A DNA stretch of 64,000 nucleotides from Gymnorhina tibicen (lineage: Eukaryota > Chordata > Aves > Passeriformes > Artamidae): contig VXAZ01001670.1 of the NCBI GenBank assembly GCA_013399875.1, forward strand, positions 124,001 through 188,000. Direction: 5' to 3'. The notes under the pieces are model-generated. The model did no database searches. It was not told the DNA's origin and saw nothing but the letters and a program-made list of their open reading frames with translations. Both the position numbers and the translations under genes were made by a program. Positions 1 through 12,000 of this stretch are shown piece by piece; positions within the stretch are counted from its first letter, which is position 1; each line of letters starts with the position of its first letter.

Positions 1-486
1 TTTAAAATCAAAGGTCCAACTAGCTTGATGTTATGCCTCTAACAGTGGACAAATGTGGCTGCAAAAAGGATTTCAGAATAGGGCCAATGTACAGATATTT
101 CTACATCTTACTTTCCTGACATTCTGGGATTTCCTAATGCAACAATAGTATTTCTGCATTAGAAATATAAATTATGTACCTGTTACTTAGTTGTGGGCAC
201 CGGTCTTATGGAAAATAAGCATGTCCAGATAAGCATGTACTCACACACACATAGTTGGTTGTTGTCAGTGTCTTAACACATCTGTAGATAATTTCCATTC
301 TAATGCCAAAGTGCATTCTTGGTCTGTGTGGGCCGTGGCAGTAGGAAGGCCTACTAAACACACACAACTGGTGTGCTTAAGATTTTCACTGATTGTCTGA
401 TAAGTACACCCTTGCTGGCTCAGAACACCCAGCCTTTGTGCATCAGTCCTCAAAGACTGTGGACACTTGAAAAAACACAAATTACA
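1..486. other. Intergenic AT-rich DNA
   Basis: Unique-looking, AT-rich sequence with a short CA run near 241-250. I see no exon, RNA gene or recognisable repeat before the CR1 fragment that starts near 487. Confidence 0.6.
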
Positions 487-706
487 GAGAATCACAGAAA
501 CTTTAAGGTTGGAACAAACCCCTGTGATCATTTAGTCCAGCTGTCAATTTAGAACCATAATCAGCCCTAAACTGCATCTTCAAGTGTCACATCCAGACAC
601 CTCTTGAACGCTTCGAGAGATGGTGACTCCACCACCTCCCTCGGAAACTTATTTTATCTAATATTTAATCTGAATCTCTCCTGGCACGACTTAAGGCCAT
701 GTTATT
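487..706 (-). mobile_element. CR1 LINE 3'-end fragment (minus orientation)
   Basis: Read on the minus strand this matches the 3' part of an avian CR1 non-LTR retrotransposon. On the plus strand it runs from the inverted tail (agaatcacagaa), through the inverted GTTGGAA block and the 'gatggtgactccaccacctccc' region, to 'ctcctggcacgacttaaggccat'. Only about 220 bp are present, so it is a 5'-truncated, non-coding fossil. Divergence from the remembered family consensus is moderate. The exact subfamily cannot be told by eye. Confidence 0.85.
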
Positions 707-3700
707 TCATTGCACAAAATAGTAATTAAAAAAAAATAGTACGGGAAATTTTCATTGCCTTTTGAGCCTTGGGTTTGGGGAATGTTTTTTGACCCTCTTT
801 TTTCCCAAAGATTTAAAATAAAATTTTTTTTCCAGTTCTTGAGGTATCATGTAGCCACATCTTCAAATACTCCGAGCTGTAAGAAAAGCAGCAAATATAG
901 CTAGCACTGACACAGCAAGTAATTTTTAGGTAAAAAGCTTCAGTCAGGCTTTCACAGCCACTGCTACATTCCTTCTTTATGATGTTTTAGAAGTTCCAGA
1001 CAGAAGAGGAAGTGCTGAAATACTCAGAGAAAGGCACTTCTCTGCTCCAGAACGGAGTCCTGTCTGGAACTCAGTGTGAACCACTGGACCTCGTAAGGGA
1101 GACTGTCCTTGGGTGAGGCTGATTCTGGCTTCTACAAACCTATGGCAGCTGAAGACTTGAGCTAAGATGCAGGGCAATAGACTGTGACCTTTTGTGTGCA
1201 TTCTTCCCATAATTATACAATAAAAATGCAGACTGTTATTTCTATCTTGCTAAATATCAGCTGTGAGTTTGAAACTGTCCAAGATCCAAAACAACACACT
1301 TTCCCTTTAACTTAAAAGCTAAAAGTAGGCAAAAGCCACAAGCTGGAGATCAGGGATAGCAGTATGTCCTACAAAAAAGAGGCATAATATGGCAATACTG
1401 ATGGGAATTTGTGTTTGCCTGTTGAGTAGAAAAATGGAATTTTTCCAAGACCTTCTAGGAAAAGGCAGTATGGAGCCCTTTTGGGATGCCAGAAAACATT
1501 GACAACCTTCAGGTGGGATAGCCTTTAGGAAGGTTAGAGAATGGGTTGAGGGAAGGATTTGAAGAAAAAGAAGTCATCATTGTGGACTTTCCATAAACGG
1601 TGAGGTAAAAGGTTAAGAAATAATAGCAGAGGAACAAGAAGTTTTTTATTTACTGAAATTATATTTACCAAATGAAGCATTGCTATTCAATGAGAACAGG
1701 TGATAACAATTCTTGAGATGATATCATGTGTCTCAGGACCATTTAATCCTTGCTCACCTGTGTACCTACAAAATCAGAGTGGGAGGAGAGCTCTGGGCTT
1801 AGTTCAGCAATTGTCTTCTTGGCATGAACTTGTGCTTGTCTTCTAAATGATCAGAGAAACTTATTGAGCAGTGTCTTGTATTCAGTGATTGTGCAGAAGG
1901 TATCATAGATCTTTCTGATATTTTGTTGGCTTTGTGCCTCCACCAAACCATAGCTGCTGAGGAAGGTATGCAAAGCTCTACATTGTGCTGGCTGAGCTTT
2001 TCCTGTATAATAAGGAATACTTGCATAAAATTAACCCAGAGTAGATTATCTACCTTGCAGCTATGTGGAGCTTCAGAAGGGCCTGGAGCACTTCAGTAGT
2101 TAGTTGGTTTGTGTTTACCATGGGTCCGATAAACCAGAAGGGAATTCTCTTCCCCTTCTGAGTGCTTTCTGAAATACTTGTGTACCATGTACCCTTCATG
2201 CCACTTCCCTAATTTCCTCTGGTTCTCAAAGTATCTTGTACTTTTATAAAAAAGGCTGAATGGTGAACTTTGTCTCATGATAAGAATTAACAGGCACAGC
2301 AGATTTAAATGAGTTGGATTAAAGTCAAGTCTGTCAGCACAGCCCATCGGTACAGCAAAAAGATGAAGATGTGAGTTACAATGTATCTCCTGTGTGTTGT
2401 AATTTTTTGTATGTGGAATAGTTAAGGAGAAATATTAATGGTAGTTTCAATGTATTTCACCCTGATGTATTATCTAGAATTCACATATATTTTTAAACAG
2501 GTAACAAATGGAGATGTTTTTCTCCCTGATGAAGAAATTACTTTACAAATGAATTTCTTGTAATCAAAACCTTTTCCAGACTTATGCTACATTCTGCAAT
2601 AATTTTGTTAGGAAGGTGTTGTAGATGCAGAAAAGAATTTCTAGTGAAGATGAAATGCAGTTGCAGAGCAGGTATAGCCCAGTGTGCAGAGCCATCTGCC
2701 TAATTCCAACAAAAAACCTAAAGTTAAATCTCCAACATCCTATAAACTGTTAGTGCTCTCTTTTCACCCCAATCCCCTCATGACCAAGAATCAAAGGTTC
2801 CTTTGAGGATTTATGTTTTTTATAGAATATGCTAATACTTAAGTGTATTATGGCTTAAAATAAATGTGAAGAAAAAAAAGAATTTCAAGTATTTTTAAAG
2901 GAAATAGAACTTAAACCCATGAATTTGGGGAGTCACAGCTGTGTGTTTTGCCAAGAACAGCAAAATTAAGCAAAAAAGTTTTTTTTTCTCTTGGTCATCC
3001 GTCTTAAATGCAAATGCTCCTATTTCTGCTTATGTTGACACTGAAAATAGAATAATCAGGTTTTTAATAGGATTTTACTGTGGTGAAAATCAAATCCAGT
3101 ATTATCCAATGACTTTGTGAAGGAAATTATTAACTCTGGAGAAGTGACTACAGGCAAACTTGGAGAGAGCCAACAGAAGTATAAGCAAAATTTATGTCTA
3201 CCCATAATGTTGTTTTTGGCACAAAGGAAAATGAATGAGCAAGTGCGAGAATAGGAAATAGTTGAACTCTGTCAGATATTTTTGGTGTTCTGAAGAGGGC
3301 TGTGAGTAAATCAACAAGAAAGAGAAAACTACCAGGTATGTCCACAAAATTACCTCTCCTTAGATGAAGGATGGTGAACTGTGGCTCTTCAGGTGAGTGA
3401 AGGTTACAGCCAAAGCAGGTCATGCTTTAGGCAGAATTGGAGTGCACTTTGGAAGTCAATCTGAGTGTGGAAAAGAGGGAGATGATAGGAAGTGGGGTTA
3501 GTAAAATAGGGAACAGCAATTTTGACACATTGAATACATTACTCCTGTGTGATAAATGAACATGCAAGGCACAAGAGCACATGCTCTAAGACTGGGACTT
3601 GCTTGGTTTTCAGGCTAGAAATAGACTTGAGTTTATTTTGTGTTGTCCTTGGATCTGGCAATATTATATCTTGCCAAGAAAGAGTTATCTTTTCATTGCT

Positions 3701-3965
3701 TCTGCCACTTTTTCTGTATTCACCTATGGTGACAAGCTGGAAGGGCTCATACAGTAAAGCAGAAATATTTCCTTATGCACTTGTTTCAGTTTTGAGCTTT
3801 AAGATTGCTCCTCCTTTGCACTCTAAAGAAAGTAGAATGCAGAAGTATGTAAACAGCTTCTGGGTTGCCAGATAATAGAATTCCCTCATAAATTAATGAG
3901 AGGATGGGCACTCACGTGAGATCAGCTGTGGCTCTGTAATTGTTTTTTTTCCCATGTATGTGCAA
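707..3965. other. Intergenic DNA
   Basis: AT-rich unique sequence with homopolymer A/T runs. The open frames here (all under 110 codons) show no recognisable domain, codon bias or splice context. I see nothing further that can be supported. Confidence 0.55.
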
Positions 3966-3971
3966 GTCTGG
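3966..3971. repeat. Left target-site duplication of solo LTR 1 (GTCTGG)
   Basis: GTCTGG here is repeated exactly at 4577-4582, immediately flanking a TG...CA bounded element. A 6-bp duplication is the size made by class II (alpha/beta-like) retroviral integrases. Confidence 0.8.
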
Positions 3972-4576
3972 TGTCGTGGCGGGTGTTCTGGTGGGTGCTG
4001 CAACCTTCCAAAAGCGTCTCCAGCAGGAAGCCGCTCGGGAAAGCCACTGCACTCACGCACACGCGTGCACACACACACACAGAGGATAGCTTCTTTGACA
4101 AGTTGACGGCAAAGAGACGGGAAGGGTCTCCGTACAGAGTTCCATGGGAGAGGTTTATTCAGCCACTCACGTGAAGGGTTCCAGTGACAAAAACACAGAA
4201 CAATGGCGGGGGCCTAGGATTATATATGGGGGCAGAGAGATCATCAGGGACCAATGGTCTGAGGGCAAGAGGGCAGTGCACAGGTGGGGCTGGGGTATGG
4301 GAGCCAATGGGGAAACTCTGAGGGAGCGGCAAAGGAACAAGGGCCAACAGGAGAGCGGGGAAGGGAGAAGTTTCTGGATCAGGGACATACAGGGTAGAAG
4401 GGGGCAGGGAGGCCAGCTGGCCAACTGGGGAAGCAGAACTGGGGTACATTAACATAATGAAACAAAGTATCCTGGGAGAGGCCTTTTCTGTCACCCTAAC
4501 TGAGAGGATCTCTTAGGGTTCTCCCCTCCAGGGAACCCTCATGGTTCCTCTGTCAACAGGCCCACTGGCCTCCACA
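3972..4576 (-). mobile_element. Solo LTR of an endogenous retrovirus (LTR 1, minus orientation)
   Basis: This 605-bp element begins TGTCGTGG and ends CCTCCACA on the plus strand. On the minus strand it therefore starts TGTGGAGG and ends CCACGACA, the usual TG...CA ends. Perfect GTCTGG duplications flank it. Internal LTR-like signals on the minus strand are a TATATAA box (plus 4220-4226) and an AATAAA signal (plus 4154-4159) about 60 bp downstream, giving a U3 of about 350 bp and a short R/U5. No internal viral genes adjoin it, so it is a recombined solo LTR. The open frames across it are non-viral read-throughs. It shares end and internal motifs with the LTR at 8507-9012. Confidence 0.82.
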
Positions 4577-4582
4577 GTCTGG
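4577..4582. repeat. Right target-site duplication of solo LTR 1 (GTCTGG)
   Basis: Exact copy of 3966-3971, directly abutting the terminal CA of the element. Confidence 0.8.
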
Positions 4583-6079
4583 ATTTTCTTAATACCTGAA
4601 AATGCAGAGATTTTTGCTTTGTTTGTTACATTCACTATTCTAACATTCTTTTTTTATAAACGAGAATCAATTATCCTTTGGTAATTTTGATTTTAAAGAA
4701 AATGTTTAAACACTTCCTCATTTTTTGCTGAACACAGGCCTGAAAAAGCATGTGTTTAAAAAGTAATTTTGGGGTGAGGTTGAGAGTCATGGAGACAAGA
4801 AAATCTAGACTTTTTTTTTAAGAGAAGAAGAGACAGTAGTACCTTCTTTAAAAATCACATCTTTGAGGAAAAATCCTCAGATGTTTTCAGTTTTCTGCTT
4901 CCTGCAGATATAAGATGAAATAATAGCTTCCTTCCATAAAACAGCTATCTTTTCTTTCATAATAAAGTGGATAGAAGAGCTTTGATTTTGGCCAAATTAA
5001 AAAGGGGACACTGGTACTTGTTGTGAAGTGTGTATCCTGTCCTCCTACTGCACAAGTAGGAGAGCTGCAAACAGAGCCTTTTTCTCCACACTGTGATACT
5101 CAGTTGGACTCAGTACTTGGGAACACGATTCTGCATGTGTTTAACTTTCGATGCACGAGTAATTCAGCTGAAGTCAAGCTCAAATGTGATTCCACACACC
5201 CTTCTTGGGAAAGTAGTCATTACTGCTGGGAATATTCCATGGAGCTACGTGCATAAGGGCCACCTATATCGAGAACAAACAGACAGTGTTGCCAGGGAAC
5301 CCCAGGAGATTTGAGAGCGCACGACAGCAAGAACAGACTGAAAGGGTCTGTCCTGTACCGCTTACACTGCAGAACTACACACTCTGGATTATAATCAGCC
5401 CCTTGAGGGCTGCCAGTTTATCCTGCCTGTATTTCACTGCGAATCATTCTTCTTCACTGGGTGTGTAGCTGCTGTGACACTGCTGAGGTCATTTTACTTG
5501 AGCCAAGGTGGCAGTCACTACAACGAACAACTTCTTTGGCAAAACGTTGATGGCTTTATGGTGAAAGTAATTTCTGAGTACCTGGAGCCCAGCACATCCT
5601 TATTTATTTTTGTGTCAGAGGTTTTTAAGGTTTTGGCTACACATTAAAACTAGTCAATCAGGTAGATCATATTAACCAGGCATCTTTCTTCTCTCTGACA
5701 CTGTTCTCACAAGCCCATCCTTGCATAAGGGTCAGAATGTTGCTATTTATATATTTCTGGTTGGTTTTGGACCATGTCACCACTTGTTTTCCTTTTTCAC
5801 AGCTTCTTAAAAATCAAGATTCTTGTCTTTGCCCTCAGGGCATTTCTTGGTTTAACTCATCTACAGAGGAGGACAGCTGTAGTTGTTATTCAGGAAAAGA
5901 GCCGCTGAGAAAAAAGGCTAGCTATGCAAATTGTCTACTCTTTGCACCTTATTTTATTGTCATGATGTCATCCCTACCTGTCATGTCTGAGCATTTCTTT
6001 CACCATTTTGTCACCTGCTTCTATGCTAAAATGCAGGATGTCCTTTCTGAATGAGCCAAAAGACTACAATACTGACTCT
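4583..6079. other. Intergenic DNA
   Basis: AT-rich unique sequence. Several frames of 60-105 codons occur, but none resembles a known protein or has flanking splice signals that I would trust. Nothing else is seen. Confidence 0.5.
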
Positions 6080-6945
6080 TAGAATCATAAATCCATAGAA
6101 TATCTTAAGTTGGAAGGGAGCCACAAGGATCCTCGAGTCCAGCTCCTGGCCCTGCACAGAACAGCCCCAAGAATCACAACGTATGCCCGAGAGCGTTGTC
6201 CAAATGCTTCTTGAGCTCTGTCAGGCGTGGTGCTCTGACCACTTCCTTGGGAGTGTGTTCCAGTGCCCAGTCACCCTCTGGGTAAAATATCTCTTCCTAA
6301 TATCCAGCCTAAACCTCCCCTGACTCAGTTTCATGCCATTCTCTAGAGTTCTGTCACTGGGCCCCACAGAAAAGAGATCAGTGCCTGCCCCTGCTCTTCC
6401 CCTCTTGAGGAAGTTTTAACTGCAATGAGGTTTCCCCTCAGTCTCCTCTCTTCATACAGCTTCCCCTAAAGGCCCTTCACCATCTTCACTGCCCTCCTTT
6501 GGATGCTCTCAAATGCCTTAATGTCTTTTTTACATTGTGTTGCCCAAAACTGCCCCCAGCACTTAAGGTGTGGCCACCCCAGTGCAGAGCAGGACAATCC
6601 CCTCCCTTGCCTGGCTGGTGATGCTGTGCCTGATGCACCCCAGGACAGGGTTGGCCCTCCTGGCTGCCAGGGCACTGCTGGCTCATGTTCAATTTGCCAC
6701 CAACCAGGACCTCCAAGTCCCTTTCTGTGGCACTGCTCTCCAGCCTCTCATTCTCCAGTCTGTCCATACATCCAGGGTTGCGCCATCCCAGGTGCAGAAT
6801 CTGGCATTTGCCCTTGTTACACTTCATACAGTTGGTGATTGCCCAGATCTCTCACTTATCCAGGTCTGCCTGCAGGGCCTCTCTGCCTTCTAGGGAGTCA
6901 ACAGCTCCTCCAAATTTAGTATTGGCAAACTTACTTAGTGGTTTT
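6080..6945 (-). mobile_element. CR1 LINE fragment, end of ORF2 plus 3' UTR (minus orientation)
   Basis: About 865 bp of CR1 in minus orientation. The inverted 3' tail (agaatcataaatccatagaat) lies at the left. The inverted ORF2 C-terminal region lies at the right and includes the conserved stretch encoding a NLMKFNKGKC-like motif (here MKCNKGKCQILHLG in a minus frame near 6827). The frame is interrupted by stops and indels, so it is a dead 5'-truncated copy of the reverse transcriptase region. It contributes the many 70-113-codon frames seen on both strands here. Confidence 0.9.
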
Positions 6946-8500
6946 GTTAGGTTTTTTTGGTTGTTGTTTAAAGGACTCTTGTGTACTTTGCTTTTGCTGT
7001 GCACAAGGCTTTAGTCAATGTATACAGTAAAAGGTATCTGTATGCGTGAGGATTTGTGAACACAATGTAAGTGTACACTGGCAACTGCATTCCTTAGCCT
7101 TTGACCACTGATTAGCTCTATGGGCTTTGTATGTGGATTCTTTAGACACTAAATGCAAATTAAAAAAAAAAGAGGCAGGACCGTGAATTCACATAGCTTT
7201 GTCTCTTGCCCCTGCAAATTATGGAGACAGTCCTCTTAACAGCAAAAATAAAAACAAATTGATGTGGATGATGAAAACAGAAGATCTCATTTCAGACACT
7301 AATTTAAGGTCAGCAGGTAAAAGTGAGGGGTAACTAGGAATGTCTGAACAGATTCCTGCCCTGACATCAAGGCTTTGAATTTCAGTTCCTCTCTTTCAAT
7401 CTTCACTGCTTCAAAGCATTATTATAGAAAGTAGTTAATTGGCCATTGTTTTTGGAATTAGTTTCTAAGTGCAAATGAAGAACAACACAATTTTCTCAGC
7501 TTTGGCTGAGACATGACATTTTGGTTCCATTTCAGTGGGTGTAATAATTTTCTGTTTTGGTCTGGCTGTTTGCTGAAAGGGAAATAGGTGTGCAAAGAAA
7601 GTTTTGGAAAATGCCTCATAAGGAATTAATGGAAGAGATTGGTATGAAAACTAAACAGATGTTACAAAGTCTAGAATAAAACCAAGTTCTGGTCAGTGGC
7701 AGTAGACACCACAACTACCTTTAATAGGCATGATCTGCATTTAAGCAGCAGATAAACTTCCTTCTGTTCGACCTGTGATGCTTAGGAGGAAGAAGTATAG
7801 ACAATGATGTGTTTTCATTAGCTTCTTCCATCAAGTTTGCTATTTAAGCATTTTCTCAGAAAGTAACAGCAGTTTTATTTTATTTAAATTGATACAGTAA
7901 TTAAATGAAAAGCAGCACTGCCTTTCAAACCTTTCTATTTTTTTACTTTCCCTTGAGATAAGATACCAGAGTAAAGTTATAGATACAAAGAGCATGTATA
8001 TTCAGGAAATATGTGTTGTATCTCATCTTTATTTCAGAAACTTCAGCAGTGGACTCCCTCAGTAATCTGCAATATCAGATATTCCTAATAACCTGAAGAG
8101 TTCAGGTAAGTGTAATAATATATTTAAATAATTTTGGATATACAGGATCACATTTTACTGATTTTTTTTTTTTAGAGGTTCATTCTTTCACATACTGATA
8201 CAGAAATAAGTTTTGAGTGAGTTCTTAGAGCTTTGAAATTTTACTCAACCACTCAGTATTCTTCTAACTTTAAATACTACAGGAGGCTTTCTCTATGTGA
8301 AGGGCTAACAATTGAAAAGTGTGTTTGCATAGTATGTTCCAGAGACCTTGGGAAATGTGAGGAGGACAAGGAAGATGCATGCATGTGTTGGCTGTTTTTC
8401 ATCATATTCCCAAGCTTGCTTGTTTTTTTGTGCTCTGGTGTCTGAACTACTCTTTTATAGTCTGTGTATACAACTTCAAATTTGTAAAAATACTGTCACT
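6946..8500. other. Intergenic DNA
   Basis: AT-rich unique sequence with several A/T homopolymers (for example T12 near 8161). No exon or repeat is recognised. Confidence 0.5.
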
Positions 8501-8506
8501 GGAGAG
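8501..8506. repeat. Left target-site duplication of solo LTR 2 (GGAGAG)
   Basis: GGAGAG is repeated exactly at 9013-9018 on the other side of a TG...CA bounded element. Confidence 0.8.
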
Positions 8507-9012
8507 TGTTGCTGTGCCTGGTTTCTTGCGGTGGCATGGCAGGCCGCAACCTTCCTGACAGCGCCGCAGGGCATTCCTGGGGAGAGTGGGAGAACCACTT
8601 TCCCGCAGCCTTTCGGCAGCCCGAGCTATCTCAGTTAATTGTCGGCTCACAACAACGCGGTGGCGGTAAAGGAGGCGAGAAGGCTCTTGCATGGAGACTG
8701 CAGCAGGTCTTTATTCCATGCTAACTCCCCAAGGCCTAGGACTAGCACATGTGATAGCCCCCATAGGCAGGGGGCTGGCACATGGCATGGTGCCCAGAGA
8801 GGGAGAAGCTGGTGGCTGGCTGAACTCCAAGGCAGAGAGAGAGATTCTGGGATTCACAGTCCCTATCTTGGGGAACAGGGGGGTGGCACAAGGGCGGAGT
8901 TAGGATAACAGAGACAATAGGGAGAACCTGAGGGAGTGGTTTGGACTAGAGATGGGGGAAGGGGAAGCCACGTAGAAAGGGCAGGCAGGGATATGAATAG
9001 GGGTACACTACA
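8507..9012 (-). mobile_element. Solo LTR of an endogenous retrovirus (LTR 2, minus orientation)
   Basis: This 506-bp element begins TGTTGCTG and ends CACTACA on the plus strand (minus: TGTAGTG...CAGCAACA), with a perfect 6-bp GGAGAG duplication. A minus-strand AATAAA (plus 8710-8715) marks the likely U3/R polyadenylation signal. It sits about 30 bp from GGCCTAGGA, a motif also found near the TATA box of LTR 1, and both copies contain a GCAACCTTCC block near the U5 end, so the two LTRs look related. The U5 half is noticeably CpG-rich for this AT-rich region, which may indicate a fairly recent insertion. No internal viral coding sequence is present. Confidence 0.83.
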
Positions 9013-9018
9013 GGAGAG
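9013..9018. repeat. Right target-site duplication of solo LTR 2 (GGAGAG)
   Basis: Exact copy of 8501-8506, directly after the terminal CA of the element. Confidence 0.8.
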
Positions 9019-12000
9019 CTTGTCCCACTTCTATTAGCAACTTTGTGTCTCAAAAATGTATATATTTCCAATACCTCAGTGACATAGGGAAGTATTATCA
9101 TTCCCATTCTAAGTGCAGGAAGTGTGCAGCTTTCCAGCATGACATAGTCTTTCTTTTTCAAGATGAAAATTAAATACACAGGTGCTGGATTCAAGCTCAG
9201 TTCTGGCATGGTCTTCCCCTGCATTGGAAAGGGAGCAATTGTACTTTTTCTAATCCAGAACTAGAATTCTTCATTAGCCTAGAAGTGCTGGTTAGTTTTT
9301 AGTGTATGAGCAACAAATACGTGACTAACCAGCTCCTAGGAAAAAAATTAATTCTTAAGGCTGAATCCTTGGACTCTTAAATTTCTTCTAGTATTGAGCC
9401 CTGCGACCTTCACTTAAGCTCTGAGTTCACACAGCGTCATACTTAACCCTTCTTTCCTATTTGACTTTATTATTTCTCTTAAATAGTGTCACCTTCAAAG
9501 CATCTGAATGGGCCTCCAGAAATCTAGGCTTAGTTCCTGGTCTTGCCACAAGCTTCCTTCAGCCAACACTTTATATTCCCTGCTTTCAGTGGGTTATGGA
9601 TTTAGGACTTTTGGCCTAGGGAATGTGGGTGAAGGGACTTTGATTTTTCTCTAACTCCAGTGCTACTATGATGCAACTATGAATAATCATATTAATACTG
9701 TGTTTGTGTACATAGACATACACTGAGTCTCTCTCCCTCACACCTGTGTCGTGATTTGGGCATACGGAAAGAAAAATAAATAATGTAAAAAAATGTAATA
9801 ATTTAGGACTTGTCAGGCTGAGGGATGCTATCTCTCTGCACAATCTCAAGAAATCATGATGAAGTGCCTAGGCAGGGAAGAGACAATGCCCTGGAGCTTG
9901 TTTCCCATGTGTGTTGGGGTGTTTTCTTCTCCACCCCCTCTCCTATTTTACCGTTCTTCTTTCTGTCACTGCAAAAATTCTCTAACACATTGTGCCATTA
10001 GCCAATGCATATGTAAATGACTCAATTAGAATAACTTCAGTTATGCTGAACACAAGAAATTAATGATATAAATTAAAACAATCGTTGTCTACATCAAAAA
10101 GATTTTAGCAGTAAGACAGGATACATAGATGAGAACCACATAGGCAGCACAATATGGTATATATAATTTGATATAATCTGCTAATTTAAATCTGATAGTT
10201 TAAAAAAATCAGAATTCCCTTTAATCTCAGTTTAATTATCCTGTTAATCAAATAATAGTGTAAGCATTTTATTTCTATTGACTCTGAAGGAAGAAATTCA
10301 GTGAAAATTATGAAAGTCTTTTACAAGTGATCAGTAAGTTACATGGTGATATACACTGTTGTTGCTGTTGTGGTGGTTGCTGCTGTGATGGTAGTGATGG
10401 CTGTAGATGAAGGCTCCTTTTGTGTTAGGTACTGCACAAACACTGTGTGAGGAGAAATCGCAGCAGTGAGGAGAAATAGGGCTATAAGATCTCTAAAAAA
10501 AGGCAGAAGAATCTGCAGGTAAGTGGTGAAATGACTTCTGTACCTCCAGAGGCGACAGAAGAATAAGGGGCAGAGTTAAAGCAAAAGACTTAACAGTGAT
10601 TTAAAACCAATTTAAAAAATCCAGTAGTTGATGAAAATTAATCTTCTGTTTTTACACTCGGAAAACTTACATAAATCAATAGAGAGGCCACAAAATGCAA
10701 CTAGTAAGACATACAAACTAAAGCCTGTCAAGGCTAAGATTAGACCTTATAACTTGACTCACAGTTCCTTGCAGGAAGTAAATCATACGGCATGAAATTA
10801 GTCGTTGTGTGTTTTAGTCATCCATTCTCTGATTGATTAATTTTGGGGAAATAAAGTGTCATCATAAATAATTTTAAGTCAGTACAAAAAATAGTCTACA
10901 GGGTTTTCTTTCCCTAAAGGTCTGCTTTTCCTAATTCCCAGATAAACTGGAACACCTCCGGTAAACATGATCACTATGCTTTTCCATATTTCAGAGATAG
11001 AAGGAAATCCCTTAGGCTGTATGAACAATGTCTGGCTTGCCTGCCTTTTGTAGAAGCCTGAGTATTCAAAGAAAAGCCAGTGTTTCTGCACAATACACTA
11101 AAACAGAGATTGCCTTTGGACAGCCAAAGCTGTCAAATACTTTTTATGGAGTTCAATGACCCTGCTCTTTTGGAGCACATGGTGTCAGCTGCAGGTAGTT
11201 TCACCATGGCTTGTCTTTTTTTTTTTTCTTCTCTCTAAAAACTATTTATTTTATCCTTAATGATTCAGCCACTTTTGCCAAAAAGGCTTTTTAGTTTTTT
11301 ATTCCTCACAATGGGACAGAGAATGGCGTTGAAAGGTATTGTAGCTGGCATAGCCTGAAGGCACTGTGAAGCTGGGTAAAATACTTTGTGTCTTTCTCAC
11401 TGTTTAATCTTGGCTTGCAGTCATACTGACTTATTAAAACAAAATGGAAAAAAACCCAACCCACCCAAATATTCCAGCTTGATTTTTATCATGAAAGGGC
11501 TTCTGTGCCAAGAAGACACCTGGTTGGTTCCAGAGTGTTGTATTCCAACGTAGAGAGATTATTAATTGTATTTCTTTTTAAGGGCCAGGTCAGAGTTTTG
11601 AACATCATTTACCTCTCCACAAACAAAGCAAATACATAAAATGGCTTTTATTAATTAACCCATCCTGAGATTGCAAGGTGCTGACAAGAGGGCACGGCTG
11701 TATTAGAAATTTGGATTTCCAGATGAAATTTGGAATCTTCCTGAGCTGTTACTGCTTTACCTTTTCATCAACATACACCAGGATCTTTACTTTCTTCATA
11801 TTTCCAGTATAATTTCAGACTTCTGCCAAGTCTTTATCAGATATCTCATTGTTTCTGACCCTGAACATTTGGAGATGAGCTCCTGAACTTGCCAGTTCCA
11901 AATCCTATGATCATAGCAATGATGCAAGAAGTCAGGAGCCAACTGGAAATTCAGTTTTCAAAAGTGAAATTCAGAACTACAAGCATATAATGAGCCCAAA

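Noticed and set aside
4144..4494. Overlapping frames of 85-111 codons on both strands
   Set aside because: They lie wholly inside solo LTR 1, which is non-coding regulatory DNA. They do not resemble retroviral proteins.
6486..6893. Frames of 107-113 codons on both strands
   Set aside because: Fragments and antisense readings of a dead CR1 copy.
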